Shown in pieces: positions 18,300 to 27,040 of a stretch of DNA of 64,000 bases; within the stretch, counting starts at the first letter, position 1; each line of letters starts with the position of its first letter. The notes beneath the pieces were generated by a model. The model saw nothing but the letters and a program-made list of their open reading frames with translations, was not told the origin of the DNA and made no database searches. Made by a program: the position numbers and the translations under genes. Origin of the DNA: JAMXLO01 sp963791495 (lineage in GTDB: Bacteria > Pseudomonadota > Alphaproteobacteria > Acetobacterales > Acetobacteraceae); the NCBI GenBank assembly GCA_963791495.1, contig CAWBST010000017.1, positions 372,001 through 436,000 of the forward strand. The letters run 5' to 3'.

Positions 18300-20495
18300 A
18301 TGAGCGAGAGCAACGCCAGGACCGGTGCTCCGTGGGCTCTGCGTGGACTGGTTGTCGCATCGGTTCTGCTGCCGCTGCTGGTGTTTGCTGGCGGTGGCTG
18401 GCTGTCCTGGCGCGCCACCGTGCACGAGGCGGACGCAAACCTGCGGAGTGCGCTCGCCGTCTCCGAGGAGCAGGCGACCCGTGTGCTCGATACGCATGTC
18501 CTGCTTGGCGCAAGGGTCAACGATCTGGTCGGCGATCTCGGCGACGAAGCCGTCATCGCCAGTGAAGGCGAACTGCACGACCGGCTTGCCGCAATGATCG
18601 CCGACTATAGCCAGGTGACGGCGATCGTAGTGACCGGCGCTGATGGGCGCGCGCTGGTCGCGACGTCGCGGTTCCCCGCGGATCACCACGTCAACTTCAG
18701 CGACCGCGAATACTTCATCACTCTGCGCGACACTGGTGCGCCGTTCGCGATCGGCGGCGTCGTGTTCGGCCGGTTGACGCGGGCCGACGTCTTCACCGTG
18801 GCGATCCGCCGCGGCAACGATCCGAAGCATTTCGCGGGCGCCGTCCTGGTAGGCGTGTCACCAAGCTATTTCAGCAGGTTCGACAGCGATCTGTTTGCCG
18901 GCGACACGGACTATACGGCGCAGTTGTTGCGCGCCGACGGCACGCCGCTCGCCGGCTATCCCGAACCGACACCGGCTCAGGTCAACCAGCGCGATCGCCT
19001 GCTGGTCGATGCCATCGTCCATTCGCCGATCGTCGGTCTTGTGCGCGGCATCTCGTCGATCGACGGCACCGAGCACGTCGCCGCCTATCAACGGCTGGCG
19101 AATTATCCAGTGTATGCGACAGTCGGCCGCCGTTGGAGCTCGGTGATCGGCGAATGGCGCGACACCATGGCGAAGCACCTGATCTTCGGCGTTCCGGCGA
19201 CGCTCGGTCTGCTTGCGCTCAGTCTGTTGGCGACGCGGCAGTGGCATCGGCAACAGAACACGCTGTCGCGACTGCAGAACGAGGCGCGCCGGCGCGAAGT
19301 GGCCGAGGAGGCCCTGCGCCAGTCGCAGAAGATGGAGGCGGTCGGCCGTCTCACCGGCGGCATCGCGCACGATTTCAACAACCATCTGACAGTGATCAGC
19401 AGCAACATCGAACTCTTGCAGCGACGGCTGCCGCCGGACAACGCCTCGCTCAGTCGGCTCACAGGAGCGGCGATGGCGGGAGTGCAGCGCGCCGCAACGC
19501 TGACGCATCGGCTGCTCGCCTTCTCCCGCCAGCAGCCGCTGGAGCCGGAGGCGCTCGATGTCGGGCGGCTGGTGTCCAGCATGTCGGACCTGCTGCACCG
19601 GACCCTGGGTGAGGACATCGCGATCGAGACCGTGCTCGCCGGCGGCCTGTGGCAGACGCGCGTCGATGCCAACCAACTGGAGAACGTGCTTCTCAACCTC
19701 GCGGTCAACGCGCGCGACGCGATGCCGAAAGGGGGCAGGCTGACGATCGAGACGGCGAATGCTTATCTCGACGATGGCTATGCCGCCTCGCACGCCGAGG
19801 TCGCTGCCGGGCAGTACGTGCTGCTCGCGGTCAGCGATACCGGTACTGGGATGACCCCCGACGTGGTCAGCAAGGCATTCGAACCGTTCTTCACCACGAA
19901 GCCGCTCGGTCGAGGGACCGGTCTCGGGCTTTCCATGGTATACGGTTTCGTCAAGCAGTCGGGCGGCCACGTGGCGATCTACAGCGAGCCGGGCGAAGGC
20001 AGCACGGTGAAGGTCTATCTGCCGCGCTTCGTCCGTCGCGAGGCTCAGCCGGCGAACGCTGGCGGACCGACGGCACCAGCGCGTGCGCGCGGTGACGGCG
20101 AGACGATCCTGGTGGTGGAGGACGATGAGGAGGTGCGCAATGCCTCGGTCGCGGCGCTGCGCGACATGGGATACACGGTGCTCGAAGCAGGCGATGCGAT
20201 GGAAGGCGTACGGCTGATCGTCGATCGCGGCGGCATCGATCTGCTGTTCACCGACGTCGGACTCCCTGGTGGCGTGAACGGCCGGGCGCTGGCCGATGCC
20301 GCGCGCAGCGCGCAGCCAGGACTGCATGTGCTGTTCACCACCGGCTACACGCAGAATGCCATTCTGCACAACGGCGTGCTTGACCACGGCGTGCACTTCA
20401 TCGCCAAGCCGTTCAACCTCAGCTTGCTGGCAACGAAGGTCCGCGAGGCGCTCGCGACGCCTGACAGCACGGCGGAAACACGGGTGGAGGGATGA
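18300..20495 (+). CDS. Hybrid sensor histidine kinase with extracytoplasmic sensor and C-terminal receiver
   Basis: 731 aa. Transmembrane helices at about 14-36 and 292-312 bracket a periplasmic dCache-like sensor with FSDREYFITLRDTGAPF. The cytoplasmic part has a HisKA domain with phospho-acceptor His357 in GGIAHDFNNHL, an HATPase domain with NLAVNARDAM, DTGTGM and GRGTGLGLSMVYG, and a receiver domain with VVEDDEEVR and phospho-acceptor Asp652 in LLFTDVGLPGG. Proteins of this layout phosphorylate their own receiver; the downstream target is not in the window. The next gene overlaps by ATGA and may be functionally linked. The signal sensed is unknown. Confidence 0.9.
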   Translation: MSESNARTGAPWALRGLVVASVLLPLLVFAGGGWLSWRATVHEADANLRSALAVSEEQATRVLDTHVLLGARVNDLVGDLGDEAVIASEGELHDRLAAMIADYSQVTAIVVTGADGRALVATSRFPADHHVNFSDREYFITLRDTGAPFAIGGVVFGRLTRADVFTVAIRRGNDPKHFAGAVLVGVSPSYFSRFDSDLFAGDTDYTAQLLRADGTPLAGYPEPTPAQVNQRDRLLVDAIVHSPIVGLVRGISSIDGTEHVAAYQRLANYPVYATVGRRWSSVIGEWRDTMAKHLIFGVPATLGLLALSLLATRQWHRQQNTLSRLQNEARRREVAEEALRQSQKMEAVGRLTGGIAHDFNNHLTVISSNIELLQRRLPPDNASLSRLTGAAMAGVQRAATLTHRLLAFSRQQPLEPEALDVGRLVSSMSDLLHRTLGEDIAIETVLAGGLWQTRVDANQLENVLLNLAVNARDAMPKGGRLTIETANAYLDDGYAASHAEVAAGQYVLLAVSDTGTGMTPDVVSKAFEPFFTTKPLGRGTGLGLSMVYGFVKQSGGHVAIYSEPGEGSTVKVYLPRFVRREAQPANAGGPTAPARARGDGETILVVEDDEEVRNASVAALRDMGYTVLEAGDAMEGVRLIVDRGGIDLLFTDVGLPGGVNGRALADAARSAQPGLHVLFTTGYTQNAILHNGVLDHGVHFIAKPFNLSLLATKVREALATPDSTAETRVEG

Positions 20496-21058
20496 GCGAA
20501 ACGATCGAACCCGCCAAGGAAGGGTTGCATCATGCGCACCATGCGTCCGCGCACAGCGACAGTTTGGCGCGCCGCATCGCGGTGGTCATCGCGGCACTCG
20601 CCGCGGCGCTGGCGCTCGCCGAGATGGGCGAGAAAGGTGCGCAGAATTCCTATCTGACGCATCACATCGCGGTATCAGACGACTGGGCGTTCTACCAGGC
20701 GAAGAACGCTCGTGCGACGACCTGGGCCGCAGAGGCCGGCATGCTGGCCAATCTGCCCAATGCTGCCGATCCGGGACCACAGGCGGAGATCAAACGCGCC
20801 AAGGAGAACGAGGCACGACTGCGCGACGAGCCCCAGGGCGACGGGATGAAGCAACTCGCGGAGCGGGCGGGGGCCGGTCAGGCGCTACGCGACGAGGCGT
20901 TCCACCGATACCACGAATTCGAGCTGGTGGTCGGCGCGCTGCAGATCGCCATCGTGCTGGCATCTGTGGCCGTGGTGACCCGCATGGTCGCACTGGCGGT
21001 AGGCGCAGGGATAATCGGTATAGTCGCCGCAGGATTCGGGCTGCTCATCGCTCTCTGA
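20492..21058 (+). CDS. DUF4337 family membrane protein
   Basis: 188 aa. Begins with a His-rich cytoplasmic segment (HHAHHASAHSD), a first membrane helix (IAVVIAALAAALALAE), a loop containing SDDWAFYQAKNARA, a long charged helical region, and two C-terminal helices (VVGALQIAIVLASVAVV, GAGIIGIVAAGFGLLIAL). The SDDWAFYQAK segment after the first helix is characteristic of DUF4337. It overlaps the histidine kinase stop by four bases and must be co-translated, so a link to that signalling pathway is possible. No biochemical role is established for the family as far as I know. Confidence 0.8.
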   Translation: MSETIEPAKEGLHHAHHASAHSDSLARRIAVVIAALAAALALAEMGEKGAQNSYLTHHIAVSDDWAFYQAKNARATTWAAEAGMLANLPNAADPGPQAEIKRAKENEARLRDEPQGDGMKQLAERAGAGQALRDEAFHRYHEFELVVGALQIAIVLASVAVVTRMVALAVGAGIIGIVAAGFGLLIAL

Positions 21059-21065
21059 AATGCTC

Positions 21066-21086
21066 CCCCTCCCGTTGCGGGAGGGG
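21066..21086. repeat. GC-rich palindromic repeat, copy 1
   Basis: Perfect 9-bp inverted repeat CCCCTCCCG / CGGGAGGGG around a TTG loop, just after the DUF4337 stop. Related copies lie at 30131-30153 and 43483-43509. There is no T-run, so it is not a typical intrinsic terminator, although the stem could protect the 3' end of the upstream mRNA. Confidence 0.65.
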
Positions 21087-21132
21087 TTGGTGGAAGGGGA
21101 CCACGGAGCAAAGTACGCAAACCCGCATCTGG

Positions 21133-21161
21133 TTGACGTGCCCACTCGCGGGGGCTACATC
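21133..21161 (+). promoter_or_regulatory. Sigma-70 type promoter for tRNA-Leu and RNase D
   Basis: TTGACG at 21133-21138 and TACATC at 21156-21161, separated by 17 bases. This is close to the housekeeping consensus and would start transcription near 21168, about 40 bases before the mature tRNA. Confidence 0.55.
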
Positions 21162-21206
21162 GCGCGCCCTACCGCTACGCCCGCAATCGTCGCGGAATAC
21201 TTGAGT

Positions 21207-21293
21207 GCCCAGGTGGCGGAATTGGTAGACGCGCAGGTTTCAGGTACCTGTGGCCGCAAGGTCGTGGAAGTTCGAGTCTTCTCCTGGGCACCA
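21207..21293 (+). tRNA. tRNA-Leu (anticodon CAG)
   Basis: Acceptor stem GCCCAGG pairs with CCTGGGC at 21283-21289, followed by discriminator A and an encoded CCA. The anticodon stem CAGGT/ACCTG encloses TTCAGGT, giving anticodon CAG, which reads CUG, the dominant leucine codon in this GC-rich genome. A long variable arm (class II) and a TTCGAGT T-loop confirm leucine tRNA. The RNase D start codon lies five bases beyond CCA and no terminator separates them. Confidence 0.95.
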
Positions 21294-21298
21294 ACACA

Positions 21299-21952
21299 AT
21301 GAGCAGCATCCAGTTCATGCCAGGCGGCACCATCCATCTGTACCGGGACGATCTGCCGGAGGGCCTGACCCTGGGTCCTGTGGTCGCGGTCGATACCGAA
21401 ACGATGGGCCTCAACCCGCACCGCGACAGACTATGCCTCGTGCAGCTCTCCTCCGGCGACGGCCACGCCCACCTCGTGCAGCTCATTCCGCCTTCCCTGG
21501 GTGGCCACGGCTTCAACTGTCCAAACCTCAGCCGCCTGCTCGCCGACCCCGCGACGGTGAAGCTGATGCATTTCGCGCGGTTCGACGTGGCGGTTCTGCA
21601 GCACACCTTGGGCATCACCGTCGCCCCGGTGCGTTGCACCAAGATCGCCGCCCGGCTCACCCGCACCTTCACCGACCGCCACGGTCTCAAGGACCTCTGC
21701 AAGGAACTCCTTGGCGTCGATCTCTCCAAGCAGCAGCAGACCTCGGACTGGGGCGCCGTCGAGCTGAGCGCCGAGCAGCGTGCCTACGCCGCCTCCGATG
21801 TGCTGCATCTGCACGCGCTATGGGCAAAACTGGAGGCCCTGCTTGACCGCGAGGGTCGGCAAGAGCTGGCGCAGGCATGCTTCGACTTCCTGCCCACCCG
21901 CGCCCGACTCGACGTGCTCGGCTACGAACAACCCGATATTTTTGCGCATTGA
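21299..21952 (+). CDS. Ribonuclease D-like 3'-5' exonuclease (single DEDDy domain)
   Basis: 217 aa, holding only the exonuclease domain without the HRDC domains of E. coli RNase D; this short form is usual in alphaproteobacteria. Catalytic motifs: VAVDTETMGLNP (Exo I), MHFARFDVAVL (Exo II) and AYAASDVLHLHAL (Exo III, Tyr and Asp). The C-terminus FDFLPTRARLDVLGYE..DIFAH is typical of the group. It trims 3' ends of stable RNAs such as tRNA precursors. ATG 21299 is five bases after the tRNA-Leu CCA, so any ribosome binding site would lie inside the tRNA; ATG 21317 (MPGGTIHLYRD) is an alternative. Confidence 0.9.
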   Translation: MSSIQFMPGGTIHLYRDDLPEGLTLGPVVAVDTETMGLNPHRDRLCLVQLSSGDGHAHLVQLIPPSLGGHGFNCPNLSRLLADPATVKLMHFARFDVAVLQHTLGITVAPVRCTKIAARLTRTFTDRHGLKDLCKELLGVDLSKQQQTSDWGAVELSAEQRAYAASDVLHLHALWAKLEALLDREGRQELAQACFDFLPTRARLDVLGYEQPDIFAH

Positions 21953-22043
21953 CCCGGTCACAGTCAGTAACATTGGCACGATTCTTGTCCGGACCCGGCT
22001 ATCGCGGTTGACCAGGGGGCTCGCCTCCATTCAAAAGAGATCG

Positions 22044-23024
22044 ATGACCGCCCCCATCCCAGCTCCCGGGGACCTCGAGGTCGCCCGCTCGGTTCTGCAC
22101 ACCGAGGCGGCGGGGCTGCACGCGCTCGCCGCCGGCCTGACCGGCAGCTTCGGCGATGCGGTCGACCTGCTGGCACGCGTCACCGGCCGCGTGGTGGTCT
22201 CCGGCATGGGCAAGTCCGGCCTGGTCGCCCGCAAGATCGCGTCCACACTCGCCTCCACCGGGACGCCGGCGCTGTTTGTCCACCCAGCCGAAGCGTCGCA
22301 CGGCGATCTGGGCATGGTCGTTCAGGGCGACGCAGTACTCGCGCTGTCGAATTCGGGCGAGTCCGCAGAACTCGCCGACCTGGTCGCGCACTCCCGCCGC
22401 TTCGGCCTGCCACTCGTGGCGATCACCGCCAGCGCCGGCTCGACGCTGGCCGCTGCCGCCGATGTGGCGCTCGCCCTGCCGGCCGCCGCGGAAGCCTGCC
22501 CGATGGGCCTTGCCCCGACCACCTCTACCACCATGCAGATGGCACTCGGCGACGCGATCGCCGTGGCGCTGCTGACCCGCCGGGGCTTCACAGCGGCCGA
22601 CTTCCACCAGATCCATCCTGGCGGCCGGCTCGGCACGCGCCTGCGCCGCGTGCGCGACCTGATGCACACCGGCGACGCAGTACCGCTTGCCCGATGCGAC
22701 ACGCCGATGGACCGCGCGCTGCTGCTGATGACCGAGAAGCATTTCGGCTGTCTCGGTGCCGTCGATGAGTCCGGTCGCCTGGCAGGCATCATCACCGATG
22801 GCGACCTGCGCCGTGCCATGGGCCCCGATCTGCTGTCGCGACGGGTCGCCGATGTCATGACGCACAACCCACGCACCATCGCTCCCGGCGCGTTGGCCGG
22901 CGAGGCGCTGCACGCCATGAACGCCGGTGAGCGCCCGATCACCGCCCTATTCGTGGTTGACACCGCATCCCGGCCCATCGGCATCCTGCACATCCACGAT
23001 CTGCTGCGTGCCGGCGTGGCATGA
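22044..23024 (+). CDS. kdsD: D-arabinose 5-phosphate isomerase (KdsD/KpsF)
   Basis: 326 aa. An N-terminal SIS domain with GMGKSGLVARKIASTLASTG and HPAEASHGDLGM binds the sugar phosphate; two CBS domains follow (VRDLMHTGDAVPLARCDTP, then ADVMTHNPRTIAPG). The enzyme makes arabinose 5-phosphate from ribulose 5-phosphate, the first step toward Kdo of the LPS inner core. ATG 22044 is preferred. It starts the conserved LPS export cluster and its stop overlaps lptC by four bases, linking Kdo synthesis with LPS transport. Confidence 0.93.
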   Translation: MTAPIPAPGDLEVARSVLHTEAAGLHALAAGLTGSFGDAVDLLARVTGRVVVSGMGKSGLVARKIASTLASTGTPALFVHPAEASHGDLGMVVQGDAVLALSNSGESAELADLVAHSRRFGLPLVAITASAGSTLAAAADVALALPAAAEACPMGLAPTTSTTMQMALGDAIAVALLTRRGFTAADFHQIHPGGRLGTRLRRVRDLMHTGDAVPLARCDTPMDRALLLMTEKHFGCLGAVDESGRLAGIITDGDLRRAMGPDLLSRRVADVMTHNPRTIAPGALAGEALHAMNAGERPITALFVVDTASRPIGILHIHDLLRAGVA

Positions 23025-23704
23025 GCGTCCGTCCCCTACCCGGCCGCCCAGCTTATCGCCGGCCCGGCCAGCAGTTGGTGGCAGCCGCTGCGGCACGCAT
23101 CCGTCAACCCCCCGATGCGGGTGGCCTTGCCCGCCGCCGTCTTGTCATACACCTCGCCAAATGGTCGCTGCCCGCCTGCGCGATGCTGCTTCTGGCCACG
23201 ATCGCGCTCTGGCCGGAAATCGAACGCATGAGCGATTCCGCCCGCATTGCCTACCAGCGCGCGAGCAGCGAAATCGGCAGCGCCCACCTGACCGATGCCC
23301 GCTATCGCGGCGTCGACGAGCATGGCCGCCCCTACACCGTCACGGCGGCAACCGCCCAGCAGGTTGGCCCCGACCGTATCAATCTCACCACTCCCAAGGC
23401 CGACATCACGATGGCCGACGGCACCTGGCTGATGGTGCACTCCAAGCGTGGCGTATTCCTGCAGCACGCCAACCAGCTCGACCTGTCGCAGGACGTCACC
23501 CTCTATCGCGACGACGGCACGACATTGACGACCAACAGCGCCTCGATCGACTTCAGGAACGGCGCCGCCGCCGGTGCAGAGTCCACCCACGCCGAAGGGC
23601 CCTTCGGCACCCTGGACGCACAAGGCTTCACCGTGACCGACAAGGGCGCCGCCATCCAGTTCCCCGGCCCCGCCCACCTTGTGCTGAACGGAACGTCTCA
23701 GTGA
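23021..23704 (+). CDS. lptC: LPS export ABC transporter periplasmic protein LptC
   Basis: 227 aa bitopic protein: a basic cytoplasmic N-terminus (RRPGQQL), a single helix LPACAMLLLATIALWPEIE, then a periplasmic beta-jellyroll with ARYRGVDEHGRPYTVTAATA, LTTPKADITMADGTWLMV and LDLSQDVTLYRDDGTTLTT, the LptC pattern. It hands LPS from the LptBFG complex to LptA. It overlaps both neighbours (kdsD by ATGA, lptA by GTGA). Confidence 0.9.
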   Translation: MSVRPLPGRPAYRRPGQQLVAAAAARIRQPPDAGGLARRRLVIHLAKWSLPACAMLLLATIALWPEIERMSDSARIAYQRASSEIGSAHLTDARYRGVDEHGRPYTVTAATAQQVGPDRINLTTPKADITMADGTWLMVHSKRGVFLQHANQLDLSQDVTLYRDDGTTLTTNSASIDFRNGAAAGAESTHAEGPFGTLDAQGFTVTDKGAAIQFPGPAHLVLNGTSQ

Positions 23705-24642
23705 GAGTCAGTGTAACTGCGGGACCCTTGACCTTCCTGGTGGCCGCACTGGCGCTCATGGTGACGGTTCGGCCAGGCTGGGCGCAGCAGCTCGATATGG
23801 CGCATGGCGGGCCCATCGCGATCACCGCCAGCGACGGGATCGAGTGGCGGCAGGAGCAGCGGGAGGTGATCGCCCGCGGCAATGCCCGTGCGGTCAGACA
23901 GAACGTGACCGTGACGGCTGATCGGCTCGTCGCATTCTATCGGCCGAAGAACGGACAGGCACCGCAGCCGGCGCAAAGCGTTGCCAATGGGGCGGACACC
24001 GGCGGCAACGAGATCTATCGCGTGCAGGCCGAGGGAAACGTGCGGATCTTCACGCCGACTGACCAGGTCCTGGGCGATCGCGCGGTGTACGATCTGGACA
24101 AGGCAGTGCTGGTGGTGACGGGGCGGGCGCTGAAGCTGACCACGCCGAGCGATGTGCTGACCGCCCGGGACAGTCTCGAGTACTGGTCGCAGAAGCATAT
24201 GGCGGTCGCCCGCGGCAACGCCGTGGTGGTGACCAACGATGGACGGCGCCTCGCAGCCGACACGCTGGTGGCCTACACCAGCGACGCTCCAGCGCAAGCG
24301 ACACCGGCAGCACAGCAGAATTCGGAAGATCCGCTGGCAGCATCGGGCAAGCTGCAGAAGGTCGACGCGTTCGGCAATGTCACGGTCCGCACGGTGACCG
24401 ACACGGCAATCGGCGACCGCGCCGTCTATGTGCCGGACACCGGCATCGCCCGGTTGGCAGGACGCGTACGGATCACGCGCGGGCAGAACCAGCTCGATGG
24501 AACCGAGGCGGAGGTCAACATGAAGACCGGCATTGCACGACTGCTCGCGGGAACCAGCGAACGGGTTCAGGGCCTGGTGATCCCTAACGATGCCACCAAC
24601 CCGCAAATAGGCGGCCAGCCCCCCGCGGGGCCGTCGAAATGA
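23701..24642 (+). CDS. lptA: LPS transport periplasmic bridge protein LptA
   Basis: 313 aa from GTG 23701, overlapping the lptC stop. Signal peptide LTFLVAALALMVTVRPGWAQ, then an OstA/LptA jellyroll with EQREVIARGNARAVRQNVTV, VQAEGNVRIFTPTDQVLGD and RLAGRVRITRGQNQLDGTEAEV near the end. The linker between strands (GQAPQPAQSVANGAD and ASDAPAQATPAAQQ-type stretches) makes it longer than the 185-aa E. coli protein, which is common in alphaproteobacteria. Subunits polymerise to carry LPS across the periplasm. Confidence 0.9.
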   Translation: MRVSVTAGPLTFLVAALALMVTVRPGWAQQLDMAHGGPIAITASDGIEWRQEQREVIARGNARAVRQNVTVTADRLVAFYRPKNGQAPQPAQSVANGADTGGNEIYRVQAEGNVRIFTPTDQVLGDRAVYDLDKAVLVVTGRALKLTTPSDVLTARDSLEYWSQKHMAVARGNAVVVTNDGRRLAADTLVAYTSDAPAQATPAAQQNSEDPLAASGKLQKVDAFGNVTVRTVTDTAIGDRAVYVPDTGIARLAGRVRITRGQNQLDGTEAEVNMKTGIARLLAGTSERVQGLVIPNDATNPQIGGQPPAGPSK

Positions 24643-25415
24643 GCGACACGCGCGTGGAGTTGCGTGCGTCGGGGTTTCGCGTCGTTGCAGGCGGCGCAGG
24701 GCTGGCCGCGCGCGGCGTCGGCAAGACCTACAAGAAGCGCCCGGTGGTCCGGAACGTGACGATCGAGTTGCGCCGCGGCGAGGCGGTGGGACTGCTGGGC
24801 CCCAATGGTGCCGGCAAGACCACGACGTTCTACATGATCGTCGGCCTGGTGAAGCCCGACACAGGCTCGATCAGCCTGGATGGCACCGACATCACCGGTC
24901 TGCCGATGTATCGCCGCGCGCGCCTCGGCATCGGCTATCTGCCGCAGGAGGCCAGCGTGTTCCGCGGTCTCAATGTCGAGCAGAACGTGATGGCCGCTCT
25001 CGAGGTGGTCGAGCCCGATCCCGACCGGCGTGACCTGATGCTCGACGAGCTCCTGGGCGAGTTCAGCATCGGCCACCTGCGCCGTGCGCCCGCTCTGGCG
25101 CTGTCGGGTGGCGAACGGCGACGCGTGGAGATCGCCCGCGCGCTCGCGACGCAGCCAGCCTACATCCTGCTGGACGAGCCGCTGGCGGGCATCGATCCGA
25201 TCGCGGTCAACGAGATTCGCGACCTCGTCTCGCATCTCAAGGATCGCGGCATCGGCGTGCTGATCACCGACCACAACGTGCGCGAAACACTCGGCATCAT
25301 CGACCGCGCCTACATCATGCATGACGGCCAGATGCTGATGGAGGGCCGCCCCGACGAAGTGGTGGCGCATGAGGATGTGCGCCGCGTCTATCTCGGGGAG
25401 CGATTCAGCCTTTGA
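24639..25415 (+). CDS. lptB: LPS export ABC transporter ATP-binding protein LptB
   Basis: 258 aa ABC ATPase that powers LPS extraction from the inner membrane together with LptF and LptG (not in this window). Walker A LLGPNGAGKTTTFYMIVG, GIGYLPQEASVFRGL, signature LSGGERRRVEIARAL, Walker B YILLDEPLAGIDPIAV and ITDHNVRET are all LptB-typical. An N-terminal extension of about 20 residues precedes the core. ATGA overlap with lptA. Confidence 0.95.
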   Translation: MSDTRVELRASGFRVVAGGAGLAARGVGKTYKKRPVVRNVTIELRRGEAVGLLGPNGAGKTTTFYMIVGLVKPDTGSISLDGTDITGLPMYRRARLGIGYLPQEASVFRGLNVEQNVMAALEVVEPDPDRRDLMLDELLGEFSIGHLRRAPALALSGGERRRVEIARALATQPAYILLDEPLAGIDPIAVNEIRDLVSHLKDRGIGVLITDHNVRETLGIIDRAYIMHDGQMLMEGRPDEVVAHEDVRRVYLGERFSL

Positions 25416-25492
25416 TGCCGGACGTTACCAATTTGTTGGTGTCGATGCCCTAACATGCGCTGCTGCTGAATGATGAAGGACTGAGCCGTTTC

Positions 25493-26992
25493 ATGGCGTT
25501 AGGGCCGCGCCTCGATCTCCGCCAGACTCAGGCTCTGGTCATGACGCCGCAATTGCGTCAGGCGATCAAGCTTCTGCAATTCTCCAACGTCGAGGTGGCG
25601 AGCTTTATCGAGGAGGAGCTGGAGCGGAATCCTCTGCTCGAGCGCGACGACAGCGCGGAGATGCCGAATACCGAACGTGCCGCACCCGATCAGGGGCCGG
25701 AGCGGATCAGCGAGGCCGCCGATGCGGCGCAGTTGGCGCAGCGGGACACACTGCCTACCGAGATGGCCGCGCCCCTCGATGTCGATCTTGGCGAGACATA
25801 CGACGCCGGTGGCGTTGCCGACGGTGCGCCATTCAGCTCGGCGATCGGTGGCCGTGGCGGTGCACGAGACTTCGATACCGACGAACGCGGCATCGAGGAT
25901 GTCGCCGATGAGCGTCGCTCGCTGCGCGAATATCTCGGTGAGCAGTTGCGACTGTCGTTCGACGATCCTGTGGATCGCATGATCGGTGCGCATCTGATCG
26001 CGCTGCTGTGCCCGGCCGGGCGGCTGACGGCGGAACCCGCGGCAATCGCTGACGCCATGGCGATCCCGCTGCAGCGCGTCGAAACCGTGCGCGCAGTGAT
26101 GATGCGGTTCGATCCTGTCGGGCTGTTCGCGCGCGATCTGAAAGAATGCCTTGCCGCGCAGCTTGCCGAGCGCGATCGGCTGGATCCGGCCATGGCAGCG
26201 CTGCTCGACAATCTCGATCTGCTGGCGCGTCGGGAGCTGCGGCGGCTGACAATGGTCTGTGGCGTCGATACGGACGACCTTGCCGAGATGATCGCGGAAA
26301 TCCGCAGTCTCGATCCGAAGCCGGCAGCGAGCTATGACTCGGTGCCGGCGCAAACTGTCATCCCCGACATCCTGATGCGGCCTGGCCTGGACGAGACCTG
26401 GCTGATCGAACTCAATCCGGACACCATGCCGCGCCTGCTCGTGAACGAGCCGTTCTATGCGCGGGTCGCACCGCGCGCGCGCAGGGAGGATCGGTTGTTC
26501 CTGGCCGAGCACCTGGCAAGTGCCAACTGGCTGGTGCGCTCTTTGCAGCAACGGGCACAGACGATCCTGAAGGTGGCCGCCGAGATCATCCGCCAGCAGG
26601 ACGGCTTCATGCGCAAAGGCGTGGCGCATCTGCGTCCGCTGATCCTGCGCGACATCGCCGAAGCCGTGGAAATGCACGAGAGCACGGTCAGCCGCGTGAC
26701 TGCCAACAAGTACATAGCGACACCGCGTGGTACGTTTGAGCTCAAGTATTTCTTCACCGCGGCCATTCCCGGAACCGATGGCGAGAGCCATAGCGCCGAG
26801 GCCGTGCGCTATCGGATTCGTTCCCTGATTGACGCGGAGGACGCTGATGACATCTTATCGGACGATGCGATCGTAGCTGCCTTGCGGCATGAGGGCGTGG
26901 ACATTGCCCGGCGGACTGTGGCCAAGTATCGCGAGGCGCTGCGCATCCCCAACTCGGTGCAGCGCCGGCGGGAGAAATTCGCTCTGGTCTGA
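25493..26992 (+). CDS. rpoN: RNA polymerase sigma-54 factor
   Basis: 499 aa. The N-terminal Gln/Leu-rich activator-binding region is LDLRQTQALVMTPQLRQAIKL; the core-binding and HTH region contains VAHLRPLILRDIAEAVEMHES followed by TVSRVTANKYIATPRGTFEL; and the RpoN box ARRTVAKYRE sits at residues about 472-481, followed by ALRIPNS. It directs transcription from -24/-12 promoters for nitrogen and other functions. The lptB-rpoN-hpf order is conserved in proteobacteria. 77 bases separate it from lptB. Confidence 0.95.
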   Translation: MALGPRLDLRQTQALVMTPQLRQAIKLLQFSNVEVASFIEEELERNPLLERDDSAEMPNTERAAPDQGPERISEAADAAQLAQRDTLPTEMAAPLDVDLGETYDAGGVADGAPFSSAIGGRGGARDFDTDERGIEDVADERRSLREYLGEQLRLSFDDPVDRMIGAHLIALLCPAGRLTAEPAAIADAMAIPLQRVETVRAVMMRFDPVGLFARDLKECLAAQLAERDRLDPAMAALLDNLDLLARRELRRLTMVCGVDTDDLAEMIAEIRSLDPKPAASYDSVPAQTVIPDILMRPGLDETWLIELNPDTMPRLLVNEPFYARVAPRARREDRLFLAEHLASANWLVRSLQQRAQTILKVAAEIIRQQDGFMRKGVAHLRPLILRDIAEAVEMHESTVSRVTANKYIATPRGTFELKYFFTAAIPGTDGESHSAEAVRYRIRSLIDAEDADDILSDDAIVAALRHEGVDIARRTVAKYREALRIPNSVQRRREKFALV

Positions 26993-27040
26993 TGACAGGC
27001 CAAGGGGAGATGTCCCGCTCACCGACGGACGGGGAGAGGC

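Noticed and set aside
18858..20396. Long open frame antisense to the hybrid histidine kinase (over 500 codons)
   Set aside because: It has no recognisable domain and the opposite strand encodes a full kinase with all motifs; high GC makes such antisense frames common.
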